Assembly: GCF_001693515.2 (NCBI RefSeq)
Contig: NZ_CP042968.1
Location: 7,162,501-7,226,500, forward strand
From: Bradyrhizobium paxllaeri
Lineage (GTDB): Bacteria; Pseudomonadota; Alphaproteobacteria; Rhizobiales; Xanthobacteraceae
Length of the DNA: 64,000 nucleotides
Direction of reading: 5' to 3'
Numbering within the stretch: the first letter of the stretch is position 1; the number at the start of each line of letters is the position of its first letter. The position numbers and the translations under genes were made by a program. The notes under the pieces are model-generated. The model did not search any database, was not told the origin of the DNA, and worked only from the letters and a program-made list of their open reading frames with translations. Positions 45,742-54,793 of this stretch are shown one piece after another.

Positions 45742-46560
45742 TTAACCTATGTCATCCGTGGCTGCAGTCTGCCGCGCGACTTTCGCCTCTGCGATAATTC
45801 CTTCCAGCCGTGAGATGTTTTCGAGCAGACGCTGGCTGGTCAGAACGAGGAAGTAATAGCCGAATTGCGGATTTTGAAAGTAGATCTCGAGCAGCTTTTC
45901 ATAAGTTATGGTCAGCACTTGCCCGTCCTCTATGCATTCGACCGTCGCGGTCCTCCGTTTATTTGGGGTAAGGAAGCCAAGTTCGCCCATGAGACGTCCC
46001 GGCGGAAGTTCGACGCCGATTTCCGTGACCAGAAACTTTCCCGTGATCGTCAGGAACATTTCGTTAGCAGCATCATCCTTCTTGAACAATTGGTCGCCCC
46101 GGCGGTATCTGCGCTCGGTCATGAACGGTTTGAGCCATTCCATCGAGGTATCGCCCTCCGTCGCGATACGTGCCTTCTTGATCATATTGAGCATTTGACG
46201 GAGGCGAACGGCATTGATCGGCAGCAACAGCAGGTACAGGAGAAAAGTCGCCACGTTTCCGGAGAGCGCGCCAAAGGCGACGAAGAATGTACAGCCGGTC
46301 ATATTCGCGACGCGCAGCGGCACCATCGTCTGCATCAGCAAGGTAGCCACGAAGAAGACGGCGCCAACCAGGGCGAACATGTTGGCTAGCGTGATGTTGG
46401 CCAACACGATTTCCAGCAGCCGGTTGAATAGTGCGTCGTAGGTGATGTTGTTGGGATCGAGACCCATTTGAACCAGGATCTTTGCGACCCTGAGATTGTC
46501 CGCCGCCGTATCGAGAATGCGGTCTAGTATCGCCGAAAAATCTGCACTGCTGGACTTCAT
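45742..46560 (-). CDS. Membrane protein with cyclic-nucleotide-binding domain
   Basis: A protein of 272 residues. ATG at 46560 follows GGGGGATG and is preferred to a longer frame up to 46701. Three hydrophobic segments (about 55-75, 82-100 and 105-125) precede a cNMP-binding domain: RRYRRGDQLFKKDDAANEMFLTITG is the first half, LMGELGFLTPNKRRTATVECIEDG the phosphate-binding cassette, with Glu in GELGF and Arg in RRTATV. There is no HTH, so it is not a Crp-type activator. The TM-plus-cNMP layout resembles Popeye-type proteins. cAMP binding is inferred. Confidence 0.82.
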   Translation of the reverse strand: MKSSSADFSAILDRILDTAADNLRVAKILVQMGLDPNNITYDALFNRLLEIVLANITLANMFALVGAVFFVATLLMQTMVPLRVANMTGCTFFVAFGALSGNVATFLLYLLLLPINAVRLRQMLNMIKKARIATEGDTSMEWLKPFMTERRYRRGDQLFKKDDAANEMFLTITGKFLVTEIGVELPPGRLMGELGFLTPNKRRTATVECIEDGQVLTITYEKLLEIYFQNPQFGYYFLVLTSQRLLENISRLEGIIAEAKVARQTAATDDIG

Positions 46561-46877
46561 CGGATCATCCCCCGCGCAAAGCCGTCGGTACTCGTCGGAT
46601 ATCTCGGATACTGATAATCGAAGTCGGACAACAACCGTTTGAGCATTGCTGGCGCTCTCGATGCAATCGATCAATTTTATCCGGAGCGGTGGTTTCGGCA
46701 ATTGCCCCTGTGGCAGAGCGGCGGACTAAGGCATTTGCGATCTGGCACCTCCGAGTCCGCCCCCCTTGCGAACAGCGGGCTGTCGCTCAACCGCTGGTAA
46801 ATGAGGTCACCCCAGATCCTTCCAGTGTGCTAATTTGAACCGGCACGACCATTGTCTTCCGCCCGGAAACATGCCCC

Positions 46878-47834
46878 GTGACCCATTATCATCACCCGAT
46901 ATGGATCGAGGAAAGCCGCTTCCGCGGTGCCCTCGACGATGTGGTTATCATCCCACTTGTTTTCATCACGCTTGCCGCCAACAAAATCCTTCATTTCATC
47001 CTTTCGATCTTGATGCGGCTGCTCGACTACGCCTTCCCTTTAGCAATGCAGATTGTCTGGCTTCCGCTCTTCGCGGCCAAGGTTCTTGGCAATGTCACCG
47101 TTACTGTCATAAACGGCGTGCTGCGCTTTCTTCCCGTTTCCGAAGCGAAACGTCGACAGTGGAGTAGATCGATCCGCCGGAACTGGTCGTGGCTCCGGCG
47201 GAAGATCAGCTACCGGGCGTTCGAACAAGCCGTGCATAGTGGCTTTGAAAGCGGCATGGCTTGGGTGTTCCGAAAATGCCGGCATCTCACGCCGAACACC
47301 GCATTGCTCGTGCTCCTGGGCGCGGTCCTTTGGCTCCCGATCTCTTTCGGGGCTGCAATGGCGATGCACGCAGTATTGTTCGCCAAGGTCACATCCTGGC
47401 CAGCTTGGACGCAACTGTTGCATCCGCTCGCAACGGTCATCGCCAAGAGCAAGCTTTTGGTGCTCCCTGTTTACCCGGCGGCCTGGCCGCAGGCAAAAAA
47501 ACATCCATTCGTTCAGCTCGTATTCAAGGGCTTTGAAGCCATCAAACGCGTGTATGTCATCAGGAAAGTCGGTTTTCGCTATCGGCAGGCAGAGATCGTC
47601 GGCATCGCGGCGGTTGAGAGGCTCGAACGCACCACTGGCCTCGCAACGGCGGTGAGATGGCTGCGCAAGGCGCATGTCGCCGAACGTTTCGGCGTCGAAA
47701 AGTCCACCACGCAATTGCGCTCGTTCTTCGCACGATGGTCAATCAAGTTTTCAGCCGAATACTACGAAGCGAAGGAACGGCAAGCCTCAGGTGCCCCATC
47801 ACTACATAGCGGCAAGCTACGACCGCAGAGATGA
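46878..47834 (+). CDS. Membrane protein of unknown function
   Basis: A protein of 318 residues starting at GTG 46878 with a weak Shine-Dalgarno (CGGAAA). Hydrophobic segments occur near 22-45, 48-75 and 142-170 (LLVLLGAVLWLPISFGAAMA), plus one near 190-205. A basic stretch (SEAKRRQWSRSIRRNWSWLRRK) separates them. The C-terminal 100 residues are basic and probably cytosolic. I do not recognise a family. It diverges from the cNMP-binding gene with a gap of about 317 bp. Confidence 0.7.
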   Translation: MTHYHHPIWIEESRFRGALDDVVIIPLVFITLAANKILHFILSILMRLLDYAFPLAMQIVWLPLFAAKVLGNVTVTVINGVLRFLPVSEAKRRQWSRSIRRNWSWLRRKISYRAFEQAVHSGFESGMAWVFRKCRHLTPNTALLVLLGAVLWLPISFGAAMAMHAVLFAKVTSWPAWTQLLHPLATVIAKSKLLVLPVYPAAWPQAKKHPFVQLVFKGFEAIKRVYVIRKVGFRYRQAEIVGIAAVERLERTTGLATAVRWLRKAHVAERFGVEKSTTQLRSFFARWSIKFSAEYYEAKERQASGAPSLHSGKLRPQR

Positions 47835-47957
47835 TCGTCAATTTTTCAAATCCGCCACATGCTCGGCTTCATCATGCCGCGCCCGCTGCTCGGCCGCGCC
47901 GACGGGGGTCGCATCGCCCCTGAGCTGCCATGCGGCCTGCGCTCGGCGTACCGCGTC

Positions 47958-49556
47958 TCACCATCGGCCCGGTTGCATCGGATAGCCCGGTTGCATCGGA
48001 TAGTCTTGTTGCGCCGGATAGCCCCGTTGCGCCGGATAATAGGGTTGCCCCCCGCGCTGACGCGCATAGCCGGTTTGGGGTTGGGGATTCCAGGGCTGAA
48101 AAAAGAAGCCGGAGCTTTCGCCGCCCCAGGTGCTGCTGTCCGCCATGTCGACGGCGGGCGTAGGCCGGCGCGTAATGAAGCCGCCCTGGGGCTGGTCGCT
48201 CAGCACCACGACGAACTCGGTGCGATAGTTGGTCTCGCGGCTCAGCGGCTCGTCCGAGACGACGATCGAGGACCGAGGCAATGCGGTCGGCCCGATGCGA
48301 TCGAGCACATCCTGCGGGATGGTGATGCGGTCGAGCGCGCTCCTGGCGTCGTCCCCGTTGTCGATCGTGACCGCGCTCCAGCGCAGGCCCGAATCGTTGC
48401 GCGCCATCGCCGTGAACACATGCGTGCCGATCTTCCTGCCGGGATCGCGGATCGCGACCGGAACCTCGATGGACGTATCGAACACCTCGCCGCCCCCGTC
48501 CGGCGCCGGCTTGTGCGTGTTGCGCCGCACGTACAGCTTCTGCGTCGCGCGGCTGATGTAGATCGAGACGGGCTCGAGCGCGAGCTTCGCCTCGCTCGCC
48601 GCCTTGGCCAGCTCGGCCTTCCGCTTTTCGGCCGCCTTGGCGGCGTCCTTCGCAGCCGCCGCGGCGTCGAGCTTCGACTTCGCGTCAGGCCTGGCCGTGT
48701 CGAGATCAGTCGCAGCCTGGGCGGCCTTTGGGGCGGCCTTCTGCTTCCGATCTTCGGCCTGCGCCCTGGCCTGGTCGGTTTTTGCGGCGGCGACCGCCTT
48801 GTCGGCGAGCGCAAGCTCGGCGTCGGCGTTCCTTTTGAGCCCTTCCAGCCTGCGCAGCGACGCCGCGAGCGAAGCTGTCTCGCGCGCCGCTGTAGCGGCG
48901 GCCTTCTTCGCCTCGTCGGCCGTCTTGACGGCCTCTGCGGCCTCGCGGGCCAGCGTTTCGGCCCGCGACGGAGCGACTGCTACGGCCTCCGCTTTCGGCA
49001 TCAACAGCGCCGGGTGGGAAATCTCGACCGGAGCCGCGTCGTTCGGCGAGATGATCACACGCATGCCGATCCGCGTCTTGTCGAACTGCTTCTCCGCAAA
49101 GCCAAAAGGCATCCGAATGCAGCCGTGTGAGGCCGCATACCCGGGCAGCGGCCCGCCGTGCAGCGCGATACCGTTCCAGGTGATGCGCTGCATGTTCGGC
49201 ATCTCGGCATCGTCGTAAAGGGACGAGCGGTGGTCCTTGTTCTTCTCGACGATGGCGAAGATGCCGGCTGGCGTCTCGCGTCCCGTGGTGCCGGTCGACA
49301 CCGGTGCGCGCGCGATCCAGCCGTCGGCGTCGTAGAAAGTGACATGCTGGGTCTTGATCGACACGATCGCCATGATCGGCTCGCCTGCCTCGCGCGGCGC
49401 CGTCGCCTCGACAGGTGACGCGGGACGCGCCCGTTGCGCCACGGCGGGGCCGGGCAGCGTCGCAAGCAGGGCCATCGCCGCGAGCGTCGCTATGGTAGGA
49501 GTGCCCCGACGCCACATCGCCACGGTGGATTGCGCCGTCGCCAATCGACTTGCCAT
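47958..49556 (-). CDS. L,D-transpeptidase (YkuD), paralogue of the 40973 gene
   Basis: A protein of 532 residues. A signal-like N terminus (IATLAAMALLATLPGPAVAQ) precedes a YkuD domain at about 58-170 with ASHGCIRMPF and catalytic Cys146. A long Ala/Lys/Glu-rich coiled coil (about 190-330) follows, then a second incomplete YkuD-like unit (VSIYISRATQKLYVRR, KIGTHVFTAM) and a tail of repeated Q/G/Y/P units ending MQPGRW. Its order of domains equals that of the 40973 gene, so the two arose by duplication. It should act on periplasmic peptidoglycan. Confidence 0.88.
   Translation of the reverse strand: MASRLATAQSTVAMWRRGTPTIATLAAMALLATLPGPAVAQRARPASPVEATAPREAGEPIMAIVSIKTQHVTFYDADGWIARAPVSTGTTGRETPAGIFAIVEKNKDHRSSLYDDAEMPNMQRITWNGIALHGGPLPGYAASHGCIRMPFGFAEKQFDKTRIGMRVIISPNDAAPVEISHPALLMPKAEAVAVAPSRAETLAREAAEAVKTADEAKKAAATAARETASLAASLRRLEGLKRNADAELALADKAVAAAKTDQARAQAEDRKQKAAPKAAQAATDLDTARPDAKSKLDAAAAAKDAAKAAEKRKAELAKAASEAKLALEPVSIYISRATQKLYVRRNTHKPAPDGGGEVFDTSIEVPVAIRDPGRKIGTHVFTAMARNDSGLRWSAVTIDNGDDARSALDRITIPQDVLDRIGPTALPRSSIVVSDEPLSRETNYRTEFVVVLSDQPQGGFITRRPTPAVDMADSSTWGGESSGFFFQPWNPQPQTGYARQRGGQPYYPAQRGYPAQQDYPMQPGYPMQPGRW
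47968..48045 (-). repeat. Short direct repeats encoding the Tyr/Pro/Gln-rich tail
   Basis: On the plus strand the unit GGTTGCATCGGATA occurs at about 47973 and 47991, with two diverged versions (GTTGCGCCGGATA) near 48009 and 48027, spaced 18 bp. On the coding strand each encodes a six-residue unit of the form YPMQPG or YPAQRG at the C terminus of the L,D-transpeptidase. Confidence 0.75.
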
Positions 49557-49911
49557 GCCATACCCCGGTTGAAATGCCTGTCCGCGCTCGAGTCGAATAA
49601 AGTATCAGACCATGATTCCTGAACCTACCAATCGCCGCCGGCACCACTCACTCCGCCAATCGTCGCAGGGAACTAGCGGTGCGCCCCGGGTGGGAAATCT
49701 TTGCCGAGCAGGAAGAAAGGGCGGCTCACGGCTGGAATTGCCACAAACCTGACATGACGATGGGGAGCATTTGCGTCGGTTATTGGGAATGAAGCGGACG
49801 CGCGCCAAAGACAAAAACAGACAAGTGTTCCGTACTGACCCGGAATGGACATCACCGCCCCTCTTCCGGCATTGCGACTTCTGATGCTATGATGCCTGCA
49901 GGGGAGCGAGC
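49557..49911. other. Intergenic region between divergent cell-wall genes
   Basis: About 355 bp between the L,D-transpeptidase (minus) and amidase (plus) start sites. No gene with a ribosome-binding site or known product is visible. It presumably carries both promoters. I saw no clear operator. Confidence 0.5.
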
Positions 49912-50955
49912 ATGACACGCCGCGAGTTCATTTGTGATCTCGGCAGTATCGCTTGGGGATTTTGGCCCGGCCGCCGCACGGTCATCGCGGCAATGGCGGC
50001 AGTGGTGCTGCTGCCGATCGACGCCGGCAACGCCGGCTGGCTGTCGGATCTCTTCAAAGGCTCTCCAAAGCAAGGCAAATCGTCAAGACAAGCCAAGCCG
50101 CCAAAGCACGTCGCTTCGCCCAAGTCAGCCGCCAAGTCGGCCGCCAAGTCAGCCGCTTTGGCGAAGCGTACAACCTCGCCTAAGCGCCATACCGTAAAGC
50201 TTGCCGCGCTGGGTCCGGTCCAATTGCCCGCGGCCGCTTTGAAACCGGTCGCGACGCGTTGCGAGCCCTCGAAGTTCCGGATCGTTCTGGATGTGGGACA
50301 TACCGCCGAATCGGAAGGCGCGATCAGCGCCCGCAATGTCTCCGAGTTTGTCTTCAATCTGCGCCTTGCGAAGCAGATCGAGCAGAAACTGAAGGCCGAA
50401 GGCTTTGCCGAGACCAGATTGCTTCTGACCGAGGGCAAGGCCAGGCGCAGCCTCTTCAAACGCGTCGCCACCGCCAACGATCTGCGTGCGGACCTCCTCC
50501 TGTCGATCCACCATGACTCCGTGCCCAACAAATTCCTCGAGGATTGGGAATTCGAGGGGAAGAAAAGCCGTTTCAGCGACCGCTTCAGCGGATACTCCGT
50601 CTTTGTCTCGCGCGAGAACCCGGACTTCAAGACAAGCCTCATGTTCGCCGAACTGATCGGCAAGGAAATGAAGGCCCAGGGCCTCGAGTATGCCAGGCAA
50701 TATTCGCAAGCGATCATGGGCCGGCACCAGCGTCCGCTGCTGAACCGGGAAACCGGCGTGTATCGCTACGATGAGCTGATCGTGCTGAGAAAGACCCGGA
50801 TGGCTGCCGCGCTGCTGGAGGCGGGATCGATCATCAACCGGGACGAGGAACTCATGATGAGTTCACCTGAACGCCGGGACATCATCAGCAGCGGCGTCGC
50901 GGCGGCGGTCAAGGAATTCTGTGAGCCGCGATGGGGTATCCTCGGTCCGCTCTGA
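49912..50955 (+). CDS. N-acetylmuramoyl-L-alanine amidase (Amidase_3)
   Basis: A protein of 347 residues. ATG at 49912 follows GGGGAGCG. The N terminus has an RR and hydrophobic segment (WPGRRTVIAAMAAVVLLPIDA), so it is exported or anchored. A Lys/Ala/Ser-rich linker (about 50-95, with SAAKSAAKSAA) follows. The zinc amidase domain has VLDVGHTAES (His), a Glu in NVSEFVFN, SIHHDS (His) and LLEAGSIINRDEE (catalytic Glu). It cleaves the bond between muramic acid and the stem peptide. It lies head to head with an L,D-transpeptidase gene. Confidence 0.9.
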   Translation: MTRREFICDLGSIAWGFWPGRRTVIAAMAAVVLLPIDAGNAGWLSDLFKGSPKQGKSSRQAKPPKHVASPKSAAKSAAKSAALAKRTTSPKRHTVKLAALGPVQLPAAALKPVATRCEPSKFRIVLDVGHTAESEGAISARNVSEFVFNLRLAKQIEQKLKAEGFAETRLLLTEGKARRSLFKRVATANDLRADLLLSIHHDSVPNKFLEDWEFEGKKSRFSDRFSGYSVFVSRENPDFKTSLMFAELIGKEMKAQGLEYARQYSQAIMGRHQRPLLNRETGVYRYDELIVLRKTRMAAALLEAGSIINRDEELMMSSPERRDIISSGVAAAVKEFCEPRWGILGPL

Positions 50956-51037
50956 TGGCGCGGCGGCGGCCTTCCATTCCCTTCCAGGGCGATCGCATAT
51001 GACGGCGCCCAACTCGCGAACGCATAAGTTTCCGCAT

Positions 51038-51123
51038 CGTCATGGCCGGGCTTGTCCCGGCCATCTACGTCTTTTTGAGCGGAGGCCAAGACGTGGATGC
51101 CCGGGACAAGCCCGGGCATGACG
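51038..51123. repeat. REP-like palindrome (GTCATGGCCGGGC type)
   Basis: CGTCATGGCCGGGCTTGTCC on the left is the inverse, with few mismatches, of GGACAAGCCCGGGCATGACG on the right, with ACGTCTT and AAGACGT as inner arms. The ends form a long stem. It lies between the convergent amidase gene and the next minus-strand gene. Confidence 0.85.
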
Positions 51124-51197
51124 AGTTTGTGGACACACAGAACCACTACAATGACCGCATAAGCGATAGCCCTACATCCCCTTCCTGCCTGTCGCCT

Positions 51198-52334
51198 TCA
51201 ACTCTTTGACTGCTTCTTGATCTCGTCGAATTTGGAAAGCGCTCGTTCAAATTTTTCGTTGAAGAGCCACATCGCATCCAGAATCTCGCGGAAGGTTGCA
51301 GATGTTTTCGCCCTGTCGGCCTGTCCAAAGGTGAACATGCTGTTGTTCCGCAGATATCCCATGATCCTCGGGTCGGAGATTCGGTAGTCGAGCAGGTTGC
51401 GGGAAGCGAGTGCTGATTTGGTCGGGCTCGGAATGATCTGGATCAGTTCAAACAGCTTCATCTGATCGATCGGGTCCGGCAGCGTTTTCACGATCGCCGG
51501 CACTTGCGGAAAAATATCCGCGTGTGCGTTCATGAGGGCATCGCGCACGGCGGTCCAGTGGTTGTACCGACGATCCAGATTCCCGGCGCGGACCTCTTCC
51601 TTGTCGTCGCGCACATTCAATGCGGGATCAAAGGCGGCTATCGACTTCTTCATCGCCGCCCATTTCCTTTGCCCGTTTTGATCTTCTGATACGCCTGATT
51701 GCAGACTGCCCTTGTATTTGTTCGAGCGCGCATTCCCGATGTTCTGGTTACCGTTTGTCTCGGCATAAAACAGCCCCAGGCTGATGCGGCCCGCGGCTTC
51801 GGCATTGGCCGCATCAAGACCCCTGGCGCGCGCAATGGCTGTTCCCAGATCGACAACGTCCTTGAATGGCGTATCCGAGTTTTGTGCGCTGGCGGGCGGC
51901 GCCTGCATGATGTCGAAGAGTTTTCTGTACTCATCGAGGAGCGGTTCATTGTCGGCGCTGAAATACGCCGGAGGGATTCCGTATTTGTTGGGCTTTCCTA
52001 TTCTGGATGGAAGCGCGTCGGTGAGGTCCTTGTACGCGCTCATCATGCTGTTGCGCGCAAGATAGAGGGCCTGTCCCGGCAAGTTCGGTAGTTGCTTCGA
52101 ACTGATCTGCGCGCGCCGCTGGGCCAGGATCGCTTCAAATTGGCTGCGTGCACTATTGTATGCACTGAGCGCATCTGATTGTTTCTTCGTGAGTGCAGCC
52201 AGGTCACCCATGGCTGGCGATATGAAGCCGAGGTTGCCGACGGCGGCCGCGGCGAGCGACGCGACGGTGAGAGTGAGAGCAAGAGCCGCCGCGGGCGCGG
52301 TTTTACGGTTTCTTATCCCCATGCGAATTCCCAT
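51198..52334 (-). CDS. Secreted protein with a lysozyme-like motif, function unknown
   Basis: A protein of 378 residues. A signal peptide (AAALALTLTVASLAAAAVG) opens it, with ATG at 52334 and a second in-frame ATG four codons later. The mature part is helical with low cysteine content. One block, LFYAETNGNQNIGNARSN followed by KYKGSLQSG (near 190-215), resembles the catalytic Glu region of lytic transglycosylases (E, then S or N, then G..Q). That similarity is by eye only. No named family is recognised. It is monocistronic and converges with the amidase. Confidence 0.68.
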   Translation of the reverse strand: MGIRMGIRNRKTAPAAALALTLTVASLAAAAVGNLGFISPAMGDLAALTKKQSDALSAYNSARSQFEAILAQRRAQISSKQLPNLPGQALYLARNSMMSAYKDLTDALPSRIGKPNKYGIPPAYFSADNEPLLDEYRKLFDIMQAPPASAQNSDTPFKDVVDLGTAIARARGLDAANAEAAGRISLGLFYAETNGNQNIGNARSNKYKGSLQSGVSEDQNGQRKWAAMKKSIAAFDPALNVRDDKEEVRAGNLDRRYNHWTAVRDALMNAHADIFPQVPAIVKTLPDPIDQMKLFELIQIIPSPTKSALASRNLLDYRISDPRIMGYLRNNSMFTFGQADRAKTSATFREILDAMWLFNEKFERALSKFDEIKKQSKS

Positions 52335-52428
52335 GCCCAGGTTTCACCGGATCCGATTCACTGCAACGAATTCGGCCGTACGACGTAATCGAAAATAGAT
52401 TTTCGCGCACAGGACCGATGCAAGGCTT

Positions 52429-54069
52429 TCACTTGGCCTGAACTACCGGGGGCAACTCCTTGACGAGCACGCGCATGTTCTCACTGTAGTCGACGGGCAC
52501 TACGACGAGATGCACGCCGCCTTCCTCGAAAGCAGCCTCCAGCATGGTCGATAGTTCCGAGGCCTTGCCGACGCGGGAGCCGTTGGCTCCGTATGACCTC
52601 GCATAGGCGACGAAATCAGGATTGCCGAACTCGAGGCCGAAGTCCGGAAACGCATCGACTTCCTGTTTCCAGCGGATCATGCCGTAGGCGCGATCCTCGA
52701 GCACGAGCACGACGAGATTCAGTTTGAGCCGCACGGCCGTTTCCAGCTCCTGCGAATTCATCATGAAGCCGCCGTCGCCACAGACGGCGAGCACGCGCCT
52801 GTCCGGATGAATCAGCGCGGCTGCGATCGCCGAAGGAAGGCCCGCACCCATGGTCGCCAGCGCATTGTCGAGCAGCAGCGTGTTGGCGACGCTGGTGCGA
52901 TAGTTGCGGGCGAACCAGATCTTGTACATGCCGTTGTCGAGGGCAACGATGCCGTCCGGCGGGATGACCTGGCGGACGTCGTGCACGATGCGCTGCGGCG
53001 TCAGAGGAAACCGATCCTCCGTCGCCCGTTCGGCGAGGTGGCCAAGAATCCCTTCCCGCAAGCCCAGCAATGCCTGACCATTGGGGAGATTGCCTTCGAG
53101 GCGATCGGCGAGCGCGGCAAGGCCCGCACCAACATCTCCGACAATCTCCGCCTGCGGAAAATATACCTGCTCCACCGTCGCGGGCGTGGCGCCGACATGG
53201 ATGACCTGCGGTCCATCATGGCCCATCAGGAAAGGCGGCTTCTCGACGGTGTCGTGGCCGATCGAAATAATCAGATCGGCCTGGTCGATGGCCTCGTGAA
53301 CCCAATCCCGCTCCGACAGCGCGGCCGTGCCCATATAGAGATTGGAGCCGGCATTGACCGCGCCCTTCCCCATCTGGGTGTTGAAGAAGGGAATCCCGCA
53401 TCGTCGCACGAACGCCGACAGCGGCTCGGCCAGACGCGGGCGGCTCGCCGCGGCGCCCAGCATGACGAGCGGCCTGCGGGCAGCCACGATCATGGCTGCG
53501 GCGCGCTCGATGGCCGCTGCAGGCGCGACCGCAAGCTCGACGAGATGCGGGGGAATGATCTCGGCCGCGGCTTCGTCGGCCGCGATATCCTCGGGCAGTT
53601 CGAGATGCACGGGGCCCGGCCGCTCCTGCTGCGCGACCCGGAAGGCGTCGCGAACCAGCGTCGGAATACTCTGCGCGGAGACGATCTGCGTCGCCATCTT
53701 GGTGAGTGGCCGCATGGTCGCGACGATGTCGACGATCTGGAAGCGCGCCTGGCGGCTGCTGCGGATCGCCTTCTGCCCTGTGATCATGACCATCGGCATC
53801 GCACCCAGATGCGCGTAGGCCGCAGCCGTCGTCAGATTGAGCGCACCGGGACCCAGTGTCGTCAGGCAGACGCCCGCGCGCCCGGTGAGCCGCCCGTAGG
53901 TAGCCGCCATGAAGCCGGCCGCCTGTTCGTGCCGCGTCAGCACCAGCTTGATCTTCGAGCGCCGCAGCGACTCCAGCACGTCGAGATTCTCCTCGCCGGG
54001 AATGGCGAAGATGTATTCGACGCCCTCGTTCTCGAGGGCGGCCACCAGCAGATCGGAGGCTTTTGTCAT
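52429..54069 (-). CDS. TPP-dependent acetolactate synthase-like enzyme
   Basis: A protein of 546 residues of the ThDP-enzyme family. The N domain has [15 protein letters not shown] and the catalytic Glu in [10 protein letters not shown]; the PYR, central and PP domains follow, the last with [15 protein letters not shown], the metal-TPP motif. It resembles the large subunit of acetolactate synthase (IlvB/AlsS), but no small-subunit gene is nearby, so catabolic AlsS or another decarboxylase is possible. ATG at 54069 overlaps the end of msrA by 4 bp, so the two are coupled. Confidence 0.82.
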   Translation of the reverse strand: MTKASDLLVAALENEGVEYIFAIPGEENLDVLESLRRSKIKLVLTRHEQAAGFMAATYGRLTGRAGVCLTTLGPGALNLTTAAAYAHLGAMPMVMITGQKAIRSSRQARFQIVDIVATMRPLTKMATQIVSAQSIPTLVRDAFRVAQQERPGPVHLELPEDIAADEAAAEIIPPHLVELAVAPAAAIERAAAMIVAARRPLVMLGAAASRPRLAEPLSAFVRRCGIPFFNTQMGKGAVNAGSNLYMGTAALSERDWVHEAIDQADLIISIGHDTVEKPPFLMGHDGPQVIHVGATPATVEQVYFPQAEIVGDVGAGLAALADRLEGNLPNGQALLGLREGILGHLAERATEDRFPLTPQRIVHDVRQVIPPDGIVALDNGMYKIWFARNYRTSVANTLLLDNALATMGAGLPSAIAAALIHPDRRVLAVCGDGGFMMNSQELETAVRLKLNLVVLVLEDRAYGMIRWKQEVDAFPDFGLEFGNPDFVAYARSYGANGSRVGKASELSTMLEAAFEEGGVHLVVVPVDYSENMRVLVKELPPVVQAK

Positions 54070-54611
54070 GCGACTGAGGCTCCGCTCGCATCTGTTGCAG
54101 CTTTCTCCGCCCGGTGCGGCAGCGTCCATTCCGGCCGAATGAAGTGACAAGTGTAGCCGTCAGGATATTTTTCCAGATAATCCTGATGTTCGGGCTCGGC
54201 TTCCCAGAACGGTCCGGCAGGCGCCACTTCGGTGACAACCTTGCCCGGCCATAGGCCGGAAGCATCGACATCGGCGATGGTGTCTTCCGCCACCCGCTTC
54301 TGCGCGTCGCTGGTGTAGAAGATGGCCGACCGGTAGCTCGCGCCGCGGTCGTTGCCCTGGCGGTTCAGCGTCGAGGGATCATGGATCTGGAAAAAGAACT
54401 CCAGCAGCTTGCGATAGCTGATGGTCTGCGGATCGAAGCTGATCTCAATGGCTTCCGCGTGATTGCCGTGGTTGCGATAGGTCGCGTTTGGCACTTCGCC
54501 GCCGGTGTAGCCTACCTTAGTTGAAATCACGCCGGGATAGCGGCGCAGCAGATCCTGCACACCCCAGAAGCAGCCGCCGGCAAGGACTGCCCGTTCCGCT
54601 GAAACTGTCAT
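54066..54611 (-). CDS. msrA: Peptide-methionine (S)-S-oxide reductase MsrA
   Basis: A cytosolic enzyme of 181 residues that reduces methionine-S-sulfoxide in proteins. The catalytic GGCFWG motif starts at residue 12 (Cys14). The blocks [21 protein letters not shown] and [17 protein letters not shown] (quoted in part) are typical. ATG at 54611 follows GGGAGAAC; an extension to 54659 is rejected. It is followed by the TPP enzyme with an ATGA overlap. Confidence 0.96.
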   Translation of the reverse strand: MTVSAERAVLAGGCFWGVQDLLRRYPGVISTKVGYTGGEVPNATYRNHGNHAEAIEISFDPQTISYRKLLEFFFQIHDPSTLNRQGNDRGASYRSAIFYTSDAQKRVAEDTIADVDASGLWPGKVVTEVAPAGPFWEAEPEHQDYLEKYPDGYTCHFIRPEWTLPHRAEKAATDASGASVA

Positions 54612-54793
54612 GTCTGTTCTCCCTGGTTCGCTGCGATCGTCGATCCGGAGTTCTATCAAGGACGCATAATGAGGCCGAACGATGCAAAAGCTGACACCGT
54701 CGCCATCGTCAAAATCGCCAAGGCCAGAATGCGCTTCGGAACCTCCTTCGAAATCGGCGCAATGTCAGCACACGACGACAGACCGCTTATCGA

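Noticed and set aside
47859..49130. A 423-residue plus-strand frame
   Set aside because: Antisense to the second L,D-transpeptidase, whose catalytic motif is clear.
52807..54147. A 446-residue plus-strand frame
   Set aside because: Antisense to the TPP enzyme, which has all family motifs.
54612..54793. Short plus-strand frames between msrA and lysA
   Set aside because: They lack a convincing start signal and run into the 3' end of lysA.
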